Assembly (NCBI RefSeq): GCF_002954775.1
Contig: NZ_PJME01000007.1
Span: 124,001 to 188,000, forward strand
DNA length: 64,000 nt
Source: Streptomyces geranii
Lineage (GTDB): Bacteria; Actinomycetota; Actinomycetes; Streptomycetales; Streptomycetaceae
Direction of reading: 5' to 3'
Positions 43,230 to 52,304 of the stretch are shown here, piece by piece (the first letter of the stretch is position 1; each line of letters starts with the position of its first letter). Position numbers and translations under genes: made by a program. The notes beneath the pieces are model-generated. The model was not told the DNA's origin and did no database searches. It saw only the letters and a program-made list of their open reading frames with translations.

Positions 43230-46064
43230 ATGAGCGACGAGGCGTCGACGACAGCGGTGGCGGACGTGTCCGTGCGCCTCGCGGCCGTCTTCCTCCCCGC
43301 CCCGCTCCCGCGCGAGGGCCGCATCGCCTTCTGGGACCCGCAGGGGGACGTCACCCTGCCTGAGCACCAGCTCACGGAACTGACGGACCTGACGGTCGTA
43401 CGACGGCACGGCGCCGGAGTCCGCCGCCGCACCACCCCGGCGCTGACGCTGCCCGTGGAGGCGGCCCTGCCGCTGCTCGTGCGGGCCCGCCGCGACCCCG
43501 CCGCCCATCCCGCCACGGCCTGCTGGGGCGCCGCCGCGCTGTACGCCCTGCGGCTCACCGCCCGGGGCCGCCTGCTGCCCGGCCTCACCCCCGCGGGCCA
43601 CGACGCCTGGCGCGCGGGCCCGCTGGAGCCCGCCGACATCGCCCACCTCAGGGCCATCGCCGCCGCCCTGCCGTACGAGGGCCACGCGGTGCCCCTCCCC
43701 GGCTCCGGCCCCCTCCTGCTGCCCGAGCCGGAAGCCTTGGTACGCGCCTTCCTGGACGCCGTCGCGGACACCCTCCCGCGCACCCCGGCGGCCCCTTACG
43801 CGGCTGGGCTGCCCTTCGCCGCACGCGCGGCCCAGCGCCTCCCTGACGCCCACGACTGGGCGGCGGAGGTCGCCGCAGGGATGGACGCGGGCGTACGGAT
43901 CTCGCTCCGCCTCGACCTGTCGGCGTACGAGCTGTTCGACGACCCCGACCGGGTTCGCAGCGCGGGCGCGGCGATCGTCCAGGTGCACAGCCTCGCCGAC
44001 CCCACCCTCGTCACCGACGCGGCGACCCTGTGGGCGGGTGCCGCGGACGCGGCCTTCGGGACACGCGCACGCGTGGACGCCGCCCTCGCGGTGCGCCGCG
44101 CGGCCCGCGTCTGGCCCCCGCTCGACCGCCTGACCGAGCAGGACACACCGGACGTACTGGCACTCTCCGAGGAGGAGTTGTACGACCTGCTGGGCATGGC
44201 CGCGACCAGGCTCGGCGCCGCCGGAGTCGCCGTCCACTGGCCCCGGGACCTCGCCCAGGACCTCACCGTCCAGGCGGTCGTACGCCCGGCGCCCGGCTCG
44301 GCGAAGGACGGCACCGGGTTCTTCGAGAGCGAGAAACTCCTTCAGTTCCGCTGGCAGTTGGCGCTCGGCGGAGACCCGCTCACCGAGGCCGAGATGGACC
44401 TCCTGGCCGAGGCCCACCGCCCCGTCGTACGCCTCAAGGACCAGTGGGTGCTCGTCGACCCGGCCCTCGTCCGCAAGGCACGCAAGCGCGAACTGGGCCT
44501 GCTCGACCCGGTGGACGCGCTCTCCGCCGCGCTCACCGGCGAGGTGGAGGTCGACGGCGAGACGGTCGAGGCCGTCCCGGTCGGCGCATTGGCGGCCCTT
44601 CGCGACCGCCTCACGGCGGGCATCACGCCCGTGGAGCCGCCCCCGGGCCTCCAGGCACAGCTCCGCGACTACCAACTCCGGGGACTGGCCTGGCTGGACC
44701 TCATGACCTCCCTCGGCCTCGGCGGCTGCCTCGCCGACGACATGGGACTCGGCAAGACGATCACCCTCATCGCCCTCCACCTCCGCCGGGCCCGCAGCGA
44801 GCCGACGCTCGTGGTCTGCCCGGCCTCCCTGCTGGGCAACTGGCAGCGCGAGATCACCAAGTTCGCGCCCGGCGTCCCCGTCCGCCGCTACCACGGCCCC
44901 GACCGCACCCTGGAGGACATGACGGGCGGCTTCGTCCTCACGACGTACGGCACCATGCGGTCGACGGCGCCCCGGCTCGCCGAGCAGCCCTGGGGCATGG
45001 TCGTCGCCGACGAGGCACAGCACGTCAAGAACCCCTACTCGGCGACCGCGAAGGCACTGCGCACGATCCCGGCCCCCGCGCGCGTGGCGCTCACCGGCAC
45101 CCCCGTGGAGAACAACCTCTCCGAACTCTGGGCCCTCCTCGACTGGACCACCCCCGGTCTCCTGGGCCCCCTGAAGTCCTTCCGTGCCCGGCACGCGCGC
45201 GCGGTGGAGACCGGCGAGGACGAGGAGGCGGTCGCCAGGCTCGCCCGCCTGGTCCGCCCGTTCCTGCTGCGCCGCAAGAAGTCCGACCCGGGCATCGTCC
45301 CGGAACTGCCCCCGAAGACGGAGACCGACCACCCGGTCCCGCTGACCCGCGAACAGGCCGCGCTGTACGAGGCGGTGGTGCGCGAGTCGATGCTCGTCAT
45401 CGAGACGACGGACGGCATCGCGCGCCGGGGCCTGGTGCTGAAGCTGCTGACCTCCCTCAAACAGATCTGCGACCACCCCGCGCTGTATCTGAAGGAGGAC
45501 GCGCCGCCACCCGCCGCGAGCGACCGGATGGCGGCCCGCTCCGGCAAACTCGCCCTGCTGGACGAGCTGCTGGACACCCTGCTGGCCGAGGACGGCTCGG
45601 CCCTGGTCTTCACGCAGTACGTGGGAATGGCCCGGCTGATCGCCTCCCACCTCGCGGCCCGCGCGGTCCCGGCGGAACTGCTCCACGGCGGCACCCCGGT
45701 CCCGGAACGGGAACGGATGGTGGACCGCTTCCAGGCCGGTACGACCCCGATCCTGATCCTCTCCCTGAAGGCGGCGGGCACGGGCCTGAACCTCACCCGC
45801 GCGGGCCATGTCATCCACTTCGACCGCTGGTGGAACCCGGCGGTCGAGGAACAGGCCACGGACCGCGCGTACCGCATCGGCCAGACCCAGCCGGTCCAGG
45901 TGCACCGCCTGATCACGGAGGGCACGGTCGAGGACCGCATCGCGGAGATGCTGGAGGCCAAGCGGGCCCTGGCGGACGCGATCCTCAGCTCCGGCGAAGC
46001 GTCACTGACGGAACTGACGGACCGGGCCCTGTCCGACCTGGTCTCGCTGCGGAGGGCGGTGTGA
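43230..46064 (+). CDS. SNF2-family DEAD/DEAH helicase
   Basis: A 944-aa Swi2/Snf2-type ATPase. ATG 43230 follows GGGAGGTGA by 6 nt. A bacterial SNF2 N-terminal domain occupies the first 480 residues. The motor then shows LRDYQLRGLAWLDLM, motif I DDMGLGKTITLIALHLRRA (about 503-510 for the core), motif II VVADEAQHVKNP near 592, VALTGTPVENNLSELW, and the C-terminal lobe with LILSLKAAGTGLNLTRAGHV and DRAYRIGQTQPVQVHRL. It likely moves or remodels DNA-bound proteins. The next gene overlaps its stop (TGATG) and encodes a SWIM zinc-finger protein, its usual partner. Confidence 0.95.
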   Translation: MSDEASTTAVADVSVRLAAVFLPAPLPREGRIAFWDPQGDVTLPEHQLTELTDLTVVRRHGAGVRRRTTPALTLPVEAALPLLVRARRDPAAHPATACWGAAALYALRLTARGRLLPGLTPAGHDAWRAGPLEPADIAHLRAIAAALPYEGHAVPLPGSGPLLLPEPEALVRAFLDAVADTLPRTPAAPYAAGLPFAARAAQRLPDAHDWAAEVAAGMDAGVRISLRLDLSAYELFDDPDRVRSAGAAIVQVHSLADPTLVTDAATLWAGAADAAFGTRARVDAALAVRRAARVWPPLDRLTEQDTPDVLALSEEELYDLLGMAATRLGAAGVAVHWPRDLAQDLTVQAVVRPAPGSAKDGTGFFESEKLLQFRWQLALGGDPLTEAEMDLLAEAHRPVVRLKDQWVLVDPALVRKARKRELGLLDPVDALSAALTGEVEVDGETVEAVPVGALAALRDRLTAGITPVEPPPGLQAQLRDYQLRGLAWLDLMTSLGLGGCLADDMGLGKTITLIALHLRRARSEPTLVVCPASLLGNWQREITKFAPGVPVRRYHGPDRTLEDMTGGFVLTTYGTMRSTAPRLAEQPWGMVVADEAQHVKNPYSATAKALRTIPAPARVALTGTPVENNLSELWALLDWTTPGLLGPLKSFRARHARAVETGEDEEAVARLARLVRPFLLRRKKSDPGIVPELPPKTETDHPVPLTREQAALYEAVVRESMLVIETTDGIARRGLVLKLLTSLKQICDHPALYLKEDAPPPAASDRMAARSGKLALLDELLDTLLAEDGSALVFTQYVGMARLIASHLAARAVPAELLHGGTPVPERERMVDRFQAGTTPILILSLKAAGTGLNLTRAGHVIHFDRWWNPAVEEQATDRAYRIGQTQPVQVHRLITEGTVEDRIAEMLEAKRALADAILSSGEASLTELTDRALSDLVSLRRAV

Positions 46065-48682
46065 TGGCGACGGAGGAGGAGCGGGAGGAAGAGCGGGCCC
46101 CGGTGGGGGAGGAGCCGGTGCTGGGCGGGCGTCCCGTGCCGGACGAGCCCGGGCGCTCGCTGCCCGAGGGGTCCGCGCAGCAGTCTCCCCTCGACGAGCC
46201 CGGCCGGGAGCGGCCGGCCGACGCGGCCCGAAGGGCCCTGCGGGCAGCTCGGGAGCGGGCCGGTCAGGGGCCGGGGCCCGCTGCGGCGCAGGGTACGACG
46301 CCGGGAGCGGGGTCCCTGCGGGGCGTGGGACGCGTAGCAGTTGGGCAGCTCGGGGGGTTCGAGAAGCCTGGCGGACGCGGGAGGAGCGAAGGGCCTGAAG
46401 GGGCCGGGCAGTTCGGGGCGCTTGGGCAGCAGGGCGCGTCTGCGGAGGCTGGGGAGTCCCAGGGGCTCGGGTGGCGTGAGACGGGTGCGCAGCGTACGGA
46501 GGCCTGGGAGGTAGGGGAGTTCGGACAGCGCGGGAGGTCCGAGGAGTCTGCGGAGGTTGGAGAACCCGGCAGCCTCGGGCAGCGCGGAACGGACGCGAAG
46601 TGTGAAGAGGCCGGGGAAGCCCGGGAGTTCGGGAGGCAGGCGAAGCCTGCGGAGGCTGCGAAGCCTGCGGTGACCGAGGCGCCGGTGACGCGGCCGGGGG
46701 ACGCGGCGCGTGCGGCGCTGCGGGGCGCGAAGGCGTCGGCCAGGGGTGAGCACCAGGCAAGTGCCTCGCCACCGACAGGCGTCCCGCCCATGCCGGGCCC
46801 CGAGACCCCGGACGTGCCCGACATCGCCCTGGACGTTCCCGACGCCCCACAGGACCGTACCGAGGCGTGGGCGGGCCGGGACCGTACCGACGGGGGAGCC
46901 CGCCGGGACCGTACCGGTACCGACGCGGGAGTCCGTCCGGGCGCGCGGCCCGGGGACGTCGCTCGTGAGGCCTTGCGTGCCGCGCGCGGGGAGGCGTTGC
47001 GGGCCCGTCTCGACGCGGAGGCGTCGGCGGCCGAGGCCGCGCGGCGTTCGGTCCGACCCGCACGCGGGTGGGACCCGCGTGACCGGAACCCGGGGGAGCG
47101 GACCCGCGACGTACGGGAACTGCTCGCCGCCACCTTCGAGTCGCCCTCGGACGAGCCGCCGGTGGCGGTGCCGGGGAGGGACCCCAGGGCTTCCGACGGC
47201 GATCCCTATGCGGACCCTTCGCCGCCGGTGACCGTGGGGGATGTGCTGCGAGCCGTTGCCGCGCCGACCGCACGGCACGAGACCTCGTACGACAACGTGC
47301 ACGACACAACGACCACCGAGGCCCCCCAAGCCTCCCCGGCCCCCCGCCGCACCACCGATTCCCGGCAGGCATCGCCGCCCCTCGACGCTCCACGCAACGC
47401 CACCGCGTCCCCCTCCCTGCCCGCAGCCTCCTCTATGGCGGCCCCCGGCCGTGACGGCGAGCTGCGCCGCACCTTCCCCGCCCTGCGGGCTTCGGGGAAC
47501 CCCGAGAGCTGGTGGGGGAACGCCTGGGTGACCGCCCTGGAAGAGGGCGCGCTGGACGCGGCCCGGCTGGTGCGGGGGCGCGGGTACGCGGAGAAGGGGC
47601 ATGTCGACGCCATCACCGTGACACCGGGGCTCGTGCTCGCCTACGTACAGGGCTCCCGCCCCCGGCCGTACCGCGTGCAGGTCCGGCTGCGGACGTTCGG
47701 CGAGCAGGAGTGGGAGCGGTTCCTGGAAGCCGCCGTCGAACGACCGGGGCACATCGCCGCGCTGCTCGACAAGGAGTTGCCGCAGTCCCTCGCCGACTGC
47801 GGGGCGCCGTTGCTGCCCGCCCCCGGCGACCTCGAACCCCACTGCAGCTGCCCCGACTCCGGGCACCCCTGCAAGCACGCCGCCGCCCTCTGCTACCAGA
47901 CCGCCCGCCTCCTCGACGCCGACCCCTTCGTCCTGCTCCTCCTGCGCGGCCGGGGCGAACGGGACGTGCTCGACGAGCTGTCCCGGCGCAACGCGGCCCG
48001 GGCCGCCCGGGCGGCCCAGGAGCAGCAGACGGCGACGTTCCCCGGGGTCCGGGCCTCCGAGGCGCTCGCCCCGCGCACCCTCCCGCCGCTCCCGGCCCCG
48101 CTGCCGCCCCGCCCGCACCCCGAGCCGCCTCCGGCCTACCCGGCGGCTCCGGGCGGCCCGGACCCCTTCGCGCTGGACCAGCTGGCGACGGACGCCGCCG
48201 CCCGCGCCCACACCCTGCTCACCGCCGGCCACGACCCGGTCGGCGAGCTGACGCTGTGGCAGGACGCCGTACGGCTGGCCGCCGCCCGCCCAGGCTCGGG
48301 CCTCACCGCGGGCACCCGGGCCCTCTACGCCTCGCTCGCCAGAGCCGCCGGCCGCACCCCCGGCGACCTGGCACGCGCGGTGGCCGCCTGGCGGCAGGGC
48401 GGGCCGGACGGACTGGAGGTCCTCGAAGAGGCCTGGGACCCCCCGGCGGGCCGCTTCGACCGCGCCCGCCCCCTCCTCCTGGCCGCCGACTTCCCCGCCT
48501 TCAGACCCAGGCGCAATCACTTGACCCACCCACACGGCCACAGACAACTCCGCCTGGGCCGGGACGGCCTCTGGTACGCCTACGAGTCCGAACCGGGCCA
48601 CGAGGACTGGTGGCCCCGAGGCACCCCCGACCTGGACCCGGTGGGCGCCCTCACCGGCCTCGGCAACCTCACGGACCCCTGA
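46064..48682 (+). CDS. SWIM zinc-finger protein, partner of SNF2 helicase
   Basis: An 872-aa protein whose ATG (46064) overlaps the helicase stop. Residues about 1-450 are low-complexity: repeated Gly/Glu/Arg/Gln stretches (EFGQRGRSEESAEVGEPGS) and Pro/Ala linkers, with three short repeats of the type DAARRALRAAR. The folded part begins near 480 (WWGNAWVTALEEGALDAARL) and contains the SWIM finger HCSCPDSGHPCKHAAALCYQ with Cys594, Cys596, Cys603 and His605. The C-terminal part is helical with ELTLWQDAVRLAAARP. SWIM proteins paired with SNF2 enzymes are thought to bind DNA or RNA. The length and repeats of the disordered half are unusual. Confidence 0.9.
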   Translation: MATEEEREEERAPVGEEPVLGGRPVPDEPGRSLPEGSAQQSPLDEPGRERPADAARRALRAARERAGQGPGPAAAQGTTPGAGSLRGVGRVAVGQLGGFEKPGGRGRSEGPEGAGQFGALGQQGASAEAGESQGLGWRETGAQRTEAWEVGEFGQRGRSEESAEVGEPGSLGQRGTDAKCEEAGEAREFGRQAKPAEAAKPAVTEAPVTRPGDAARAALRGAKASARGEHQASASPPTGVPPMPGPETPDVPDIALDVPDAPQDRTEAWAGRDRTDGGARRDRTGTDAGVRPGARPGDVAREALRAARGEALRARLDAEASAAEAARRSVRPARGWDPRDRNPGERTRDVRELLAATFESPSDEPPVAVPGRDPRASDGDPYADPSPPVTVGDVLRAVAAPTARHETSYDNVHDTTTTEAPQASPAPRRTTDSRQASPPLDAPRNATASPSLPAASSMAAPGRDGELRRTFPALRASGNPESWWGNAWVTALEEGALDAARLVRGRGYAEKGHVDAITVTPGLVLAYVQGSRPRPYRVQVRLRTFGEQEWERFLEAAVERPGHIAALLDKELPQSLADCGAPLLPAPGDLEPHCSCPDSGHPCKHAAALCYQTARLLDADPFVLLLLRGRGERDVLDELSRRNAARAARAAQEQQTATFPGVRASEALAPRTLPPLPAPLPPRPHPEPPPAYPAAPGGPDPFALDQLATDAAARAHTLLTAGHDPVGELTLWQDAVRLAAARPGSGLTAGTRALYASLARAAGRTPGDLARAVAAWRQGGPDGLEVLEEAWDPPAGRFDRARPLLLAADFPAFRPRRNHLTHPHGHRQLRLGRDGLWYAYESEPGHEDWWPRGTPDLDPVGALTGLGNLTDP

Positions 48683-48785
48683 CCGGACGACGGCGACCAC
48701 AGGTCGGCGACGGCACCCCGCCCCGGCGGGAGACCACGAGCAGTGCGGGTGCCCCGCGGCGACCGCACCGGCGTACGAGGGACGC

Positions 48786-51008
48786 TCAGACCCACCCCGC
48801 CACCCCAACAGCGACCAGCACCGCCGACCCCTCCACCGGCAGCCCCACCCCGAGCACCCGGCCACCCCCGTCCCACTCCACCCTCGTACGAGCCCCCGCC
48901 TCGAACAGCACCCTCGTCCGGGCGTTCGCGTCGGCCCCCGGCAGTGGCACCGTCACGCTCTCGGGCGCTCCGGCGCGGCGCCACAGCGCCAGCAGTGTCG
49001 TGCCGTCGGCCGTGGTCAGGGCCAGGGCGAGGATGCCGTCGCGCCAGGCGGGCAGGCCCAGCGGCCAGTGAGGGAGGGCGTCGGGCAGGAGGTGGCGGTA
49101 GGTCTTGTATGCGGCCAGGGCGTCGCGGACCAGTGCCGTTCCTTCGGGGTTCAGCAGGTCGGGCCGACCGCTGAGGTGGACCCGGCCGAGCATGGCCGAC
49201 ACCAGCACCGTGCTCAGGTCGGCCGGGGTGTGTTCGGGCTGCGGGTAGGCCCAGATCGCGGCCTGCTCGGGGGTGACCGCGGTCGGTGACGCGGCGGCGA
49301 CGGCGGGAAGCAGGCGGAAGTCCTGCTGGTCGGTGACCGAGTGGATGGGCAGGCGGGAGAGGGTCGCGTGGTCCGTACGGCTGCCGCCGGCCGCGCAGCT
49401 CTCCAGGACCAGGTCGGCATGGCGGTCCAGGACGCCGTCGAGCCAGTCGAGGTAGGCCCGGTTGTGGCCCAGCAGGCCGTCGCCGGGGCTGTCCGTACCG
49501 TCCGGGCCGTCGGTGCCCGCGCCGATGTCGATGTTGTAGTCGAGCTTGAGATAGCCGACGCCGTAGTCGCGCACCAGCCGGTCCACGACCCCGTCGAGAT
49601 GCGCGCGGGCCGCCGGGTGGCGCAGGTCGAGCTGGTACCGGCCCCACTCCACCACCCGGACCCCGTCCCGCCGGAAGAACGCCTCCTCCGGCAGCGCGGC
49701 GGCGACCGCGCCCCGCACCCCCACCACCTCGGGCTCCAGCCACAGCCCGGGCACCATCCCCGCCCCGCGGATCCGGTCGATCACCTCGCCGAGCCCACCG
49801 GGGAACCGCCGCCGCGACTCCTCCCAGTCCCCGACCGCGTCCCACCACCCCGGCACCCCGCCCGGACCGACCGTGCCCGGCGGTTCGTCGTCGAACCAGC
49901 CCGCGTCGACGCAGAACACCTCGGCCCCCACGGCCGCCGCCGCGTCCACCAGGGGCAGCAGGGCCTTCGTACTGGGCTCGCCCATCAGGCTGTTCATGAA
50001 GTCGTTGAAGACGACGGGGAGACGCTCGTGGTCGGAGTGGGCGCGGCGGGTGGCCCGCCGATGGGCCGTCAGCGCGCCTACCGCCGCCTCCAGACCGCCC
50101 TCCGGTACGACGGCCAGCGCGGCCGGGACGGTCCGGAAGGCGTCGCCGGGTGCGAGGCGGCGGCGCCACTGGTGCTCGCGGTCGGTGGGGCCCGAGAGGG
50201 CGAGATACACGTCGTCGAAGCGGTCGCCGACCTCGGCGTGCCAGGAGCCGTTGTGCTCGATCTGCCAGAGGAGGGCACGGCCGGTCGCCGTCGCCTCCAA
50301 GCAGCCCATCGGCAGGTACTCGGACGACGACCAGGAACCGGTGCTGGTCACGGCGACGCGGTTCTTCGACCCGGTCTGGCCGTACGCCACCATGCCCACG
50401 TCGTACAGGCCCCGCTCGGCAAGAGTCGCCCGGGACCAACGGAACTCCCCGCTCCAGGGGTTGGCGGCCAGCCAGAGCGACAGCCCGTCCTCCCAGCGGG
50501 CGCCGGCCGGGAGGCGCCGGGCCAGGTTGGCGAGGGTGAGCGAGGAGACGTACTCCAGGGTCACCGGGGCATCGCCCCCGTTCTCGACGTACGCCTCGGC
50601 GTGCAGTACCGGCACCGCGCCGTGCAGCCGGTACAGGGCGGTGACCCGCACCCCCGTCGCGTCGTCGGCCATCCGGACCTTCAACGTCCGTACGACACCC
50701 CCGCCCCCGCCTTCATCTCGGTCACCCCCGTCGTCGGCCTCCTCGTACCCGGTGCAGCGCAGCCCCCGGGACAGCGCCCCGTCCACATGCCGCTTGCCCG
50801 ACGTGCCCAGCCGTCCGCCACCCGCCGTCTGGACCTCCACCAGCGGCAGCGCCCGCGACGCGAGCCGCGCGCACAGCTCCGGCTCCCGCTCGGGATCGGG
50901 CAGCCCGGCCGCCTCGCCCACGGCGAGCAGCCGCGCCGGACCGGCCGGATCGAGGGAGACGAGGAGTGACAACTCGTCGCTTCCCCAACGCAGATGAGTG
51001 AGGGACAT
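48786..51008 (-). CDS. Alpha-galactosidase, glycoside hydrolase family 36
   Basis: A 740-aa retaining glycosidase from ATG 51008. The beta-sandwich N-domain contains WSSSEYLPMGCLEA and ALLWQIEHNGSWHAE. The TIM barrel shows VFNDFMNSLMGEPS, EVFCVDAGWFDDEPPG, the nucleophile Asp490 in GYLKLDYNIDIG and the acid/base Asp560 in HSVTDQQDFRLLP, with LESCAAGGSRTDHATLSRL between. There is no signal peptide, so it acts inside the cell on imported raffinose- or melibiose-type sugars. It is divergent from a LacI repressor with an operator palindrome between. Confidence 0.93.
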   Translation of the reverse strand: MSLTHLRWGSDELSLLVSLDPAGPARLLAVGEAAGLPDPEREPELCARLASRALPLVEVQTAGGGRLGTSGKRHVDGALSRGLRCTGYEEADDGGDRDEGGGGGVVRTLKVRMADDATGVRVTALYRLHGAVPVLHAEAYVENGGDAPVTLEYVSSLTLANLARRLPAGARWEDGLSLWLAANPWSGEFRWSRATLAERGLYDVGMVAYGQTGSKNRVAVTSTGSWSSSEYLPMGCLEATATGRALLWQIEHNGSWHAEVGDRFDDVYLALSGPTDREHQWRRRLAPGDAFRTVPAALAVVPEGGLEAAVGALTAHRRATRRAHSDHERLPVVFNDFMNSLMGEPSTKALLPLVDAAAAVGAEVFCVDAGWFDDEPPGTVGPGGVPGWWDAVGDWEESRRRFPGGLGEVIDRIRGAGMVPGLWLEPEVVGVRGAVAAALPEEAFFRRDGVRVVEWGRYQLDLRHPAARAHLDGVVDRLVRDYGVGYLKLDYNIDIGAGTDGPDGTDSPGDGLLGHNRAYLDWLDGVLDRHADLVLESCAAGGSRTDHATLSRLPIHSVTDQQDFRLLPAVAAASPTAVTPEQAAIWAYPQPEHTPADLSTVLVSAMLGRVHLSGRPDLLNPEGTALVRDALAAYKTYRHLLPDALPHWPLGLPAWRDGILALALTTADGTTLLALWRRAGAPESVTVPLPGADANARTRVLFEAGARTRVEWDGGGRVLGVGLPVEGSAVLVAVGVAGWV

Positions 51009-51053
51009 GGAGCGGCTCCGCCCGTAACGAGAGACGACGACAATGACTGTGAA

Positions 51054-51069
51054 CAGAAAACGTTTACTG
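51054..51069. promoter_or_regulatory. LacI-type operator
   Basis: CAGAAAACGTTTACTG, a near-perfect palindrome centred on AAACGTTT, lies 46 bp upstream of the alpha-galactosidase start and 70 bp upstream of the lacI-type gene. Central CG with flanking A/T is the usual LacI/GalR operator form, so it likely controls both divergent genes. Confidence 0.7.
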
Positions 51070-51138
51070 CATCCATCGCCAAGCTGTCCACTCCCCGGCA
51101 CCCGCCGCGAGGCACCCCGCATGCAGTAACGTCGAGCC

Positions 51139-52269
51139 GTGACGGAGAACAACGGGAACAGCGAACGGCCCACCGCCCGCGCGGGCCGCCCCGGACAGCG
51201 GAAGCGGGCCGACGCGCAGCACGGCGCCAAGGAGCGGCCCAGCACGATCCGTGACGTGGCGCGGAAGGCCGGCGTCTCCGTAGCAACCGTTTCCCGCACC
51301 CTCGCCGGGAACTACCCCGTCTCCGACGAGGCCCGGGCCCGGGTCATGGCCGCCGTCGCGTCCCTGCACTACGTCGTCAACGTGCACGCCAAGGCGCTCT
51401 CCGGGCAGGTCGCGGGCCCGGTCGCCCTGGTCATCAAGGACATCACCGGCCCCTCCCTCGCCCATGTCGCCGCCGGGGTCGAGCAGGAGGCCGCCGACCG
51501 GGGCAGGCTGAGCCTGGTGTGCGCCACGCACGACGACGCGACCCGGGAGGACGCCCTGGTCCAGCTCATGCGGGAGCAGCACGCGGCGGCCGTCCTCCTC
51601 GTGGGCGGCGTCGTCCCGGACGCGGCGTACGAGCGCCGGACGATCGGCTATGCGAAGGCGCTGGACGCCGCCGGGTCACGGCTCGTGCTGGTCGGCCGCC
51701 CGGCCCCGGCGCCGGACCTGCCGGTGACGGTCGTCGACTACGACAATCGGGGCGGCGCCTTCCAGGCCACCTCGCACCTGCTCGCCTCCGGGCACCGCCG
51801 GGTGCTGTTCCTCGGCGGGGAGACCGGGCTGAGCAGCGGGGACGAGCGCCGGGCCGGTTACCGGGACGCGCTGCGCGCCCACGGCGCCGGGCAGGCCGAG
51901 GAACTCGACACCGAGGGGACGTACACGCGTGCCTCGGGCTATGCCCGCACCCGGGACGCGGTGCGCGCCGGGCTGGACTTCACCGCCGTGTTCGCCGCCT
52001 CCGACATGGTCGCGCTGGGCGCGCTCGCCGCACTGCGCGAGGCCGGGCTGGACGTGCCGGGCGACGTGTCCGTCGTGGGCTTCGACGACGTCCCCTTCGC
52101 GACCGACCTGACCCCGTCCCTCACCACGGTCCGGGTGCCGTACGAGGAACTCGGCCGTACCGCCGTACGCCTGGCCCTGGAGCGTGAGCGGTCGCTCGGC
52201 GGCGAGGAGCACGTGGTGCTCGGCACCCAGCTGGTCATCCGGCAGTCGGTGCGCAGGGTGGACTGGTAG
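51139..52269 (+). CDS. LacI-family transcriptional repressor
   Basis: A 376-aa repressor from GTG 51139. After a basic N-terminus of about 33 residues comes the LacI HTH (TIRDVARKAGVSVATVSRTL) and hinge (YVVNVHAKALSGQ). The periplasmic-binding-like core follows: VALVIKDITGPSLAHVAAGV, then AAVLLVGGVV, FAASDMVALGALAALREAGL and DVSVVGFDDVPFATDLTPSL. It is expected to bind the AAACGTTT palindrome at 51054 and to release it when a galactoside or similar sugar binds. It converges on the SMI1/KNR4 gene, with only 35 bp between the stops. Confidence 0.93.
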   Translation: MTENNGNSERPTARAGRPGQRKRADAQHGAKERPSTIRDVARKAGVSVATVSRTLAGNYPVSDEARARVMAAVASLHYVVNVHAKALSGQVAGPVALVIKDITGPSLAHVAAGVEQEAADRGRLSLVCATHDDATREDALVQLMREQHAAAVLLVGGVVPDAAYERRTIGYAKALDAAGSRLVLVGRPAPAPDLPVTVVDYDNRGGAFQATSHLLASGHRRVLFLGGETGLSSGDERRAGYRDALRAHGAGQAEELDTEGTYTRASGYARTRDAVRAGLDFTAVFAASDMVALGALAALREAGLDVPGDVSVVGFDDVPFATDLTPSLTTVRVPYEELGRTAVRLALERERSLGGEEHVVLGTQLVIRQSVRRVDW

Positions 52270-52304
52270 GAGCCTGCCGTTGGTAACCGTTTGCTCTACG
52301 CCTC

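Noticed and set aside
43158-45905. A 915-codon minus-strand frame opposite the SNF2 helicase
   Set aside because: Antisense shadow: composition dominated by Arg, Gly, Val, Glu and His, no motifs, and the plus-strand helicase motifs are complete.
45035-48865. A 1,276-codon minus-strand frame opposite the SWIM gene
   Set aside because: Again a shadow of low-complexity GC-rich coding DNA; it crosses two real plus-strand genes that overlap by their stop/start codons.
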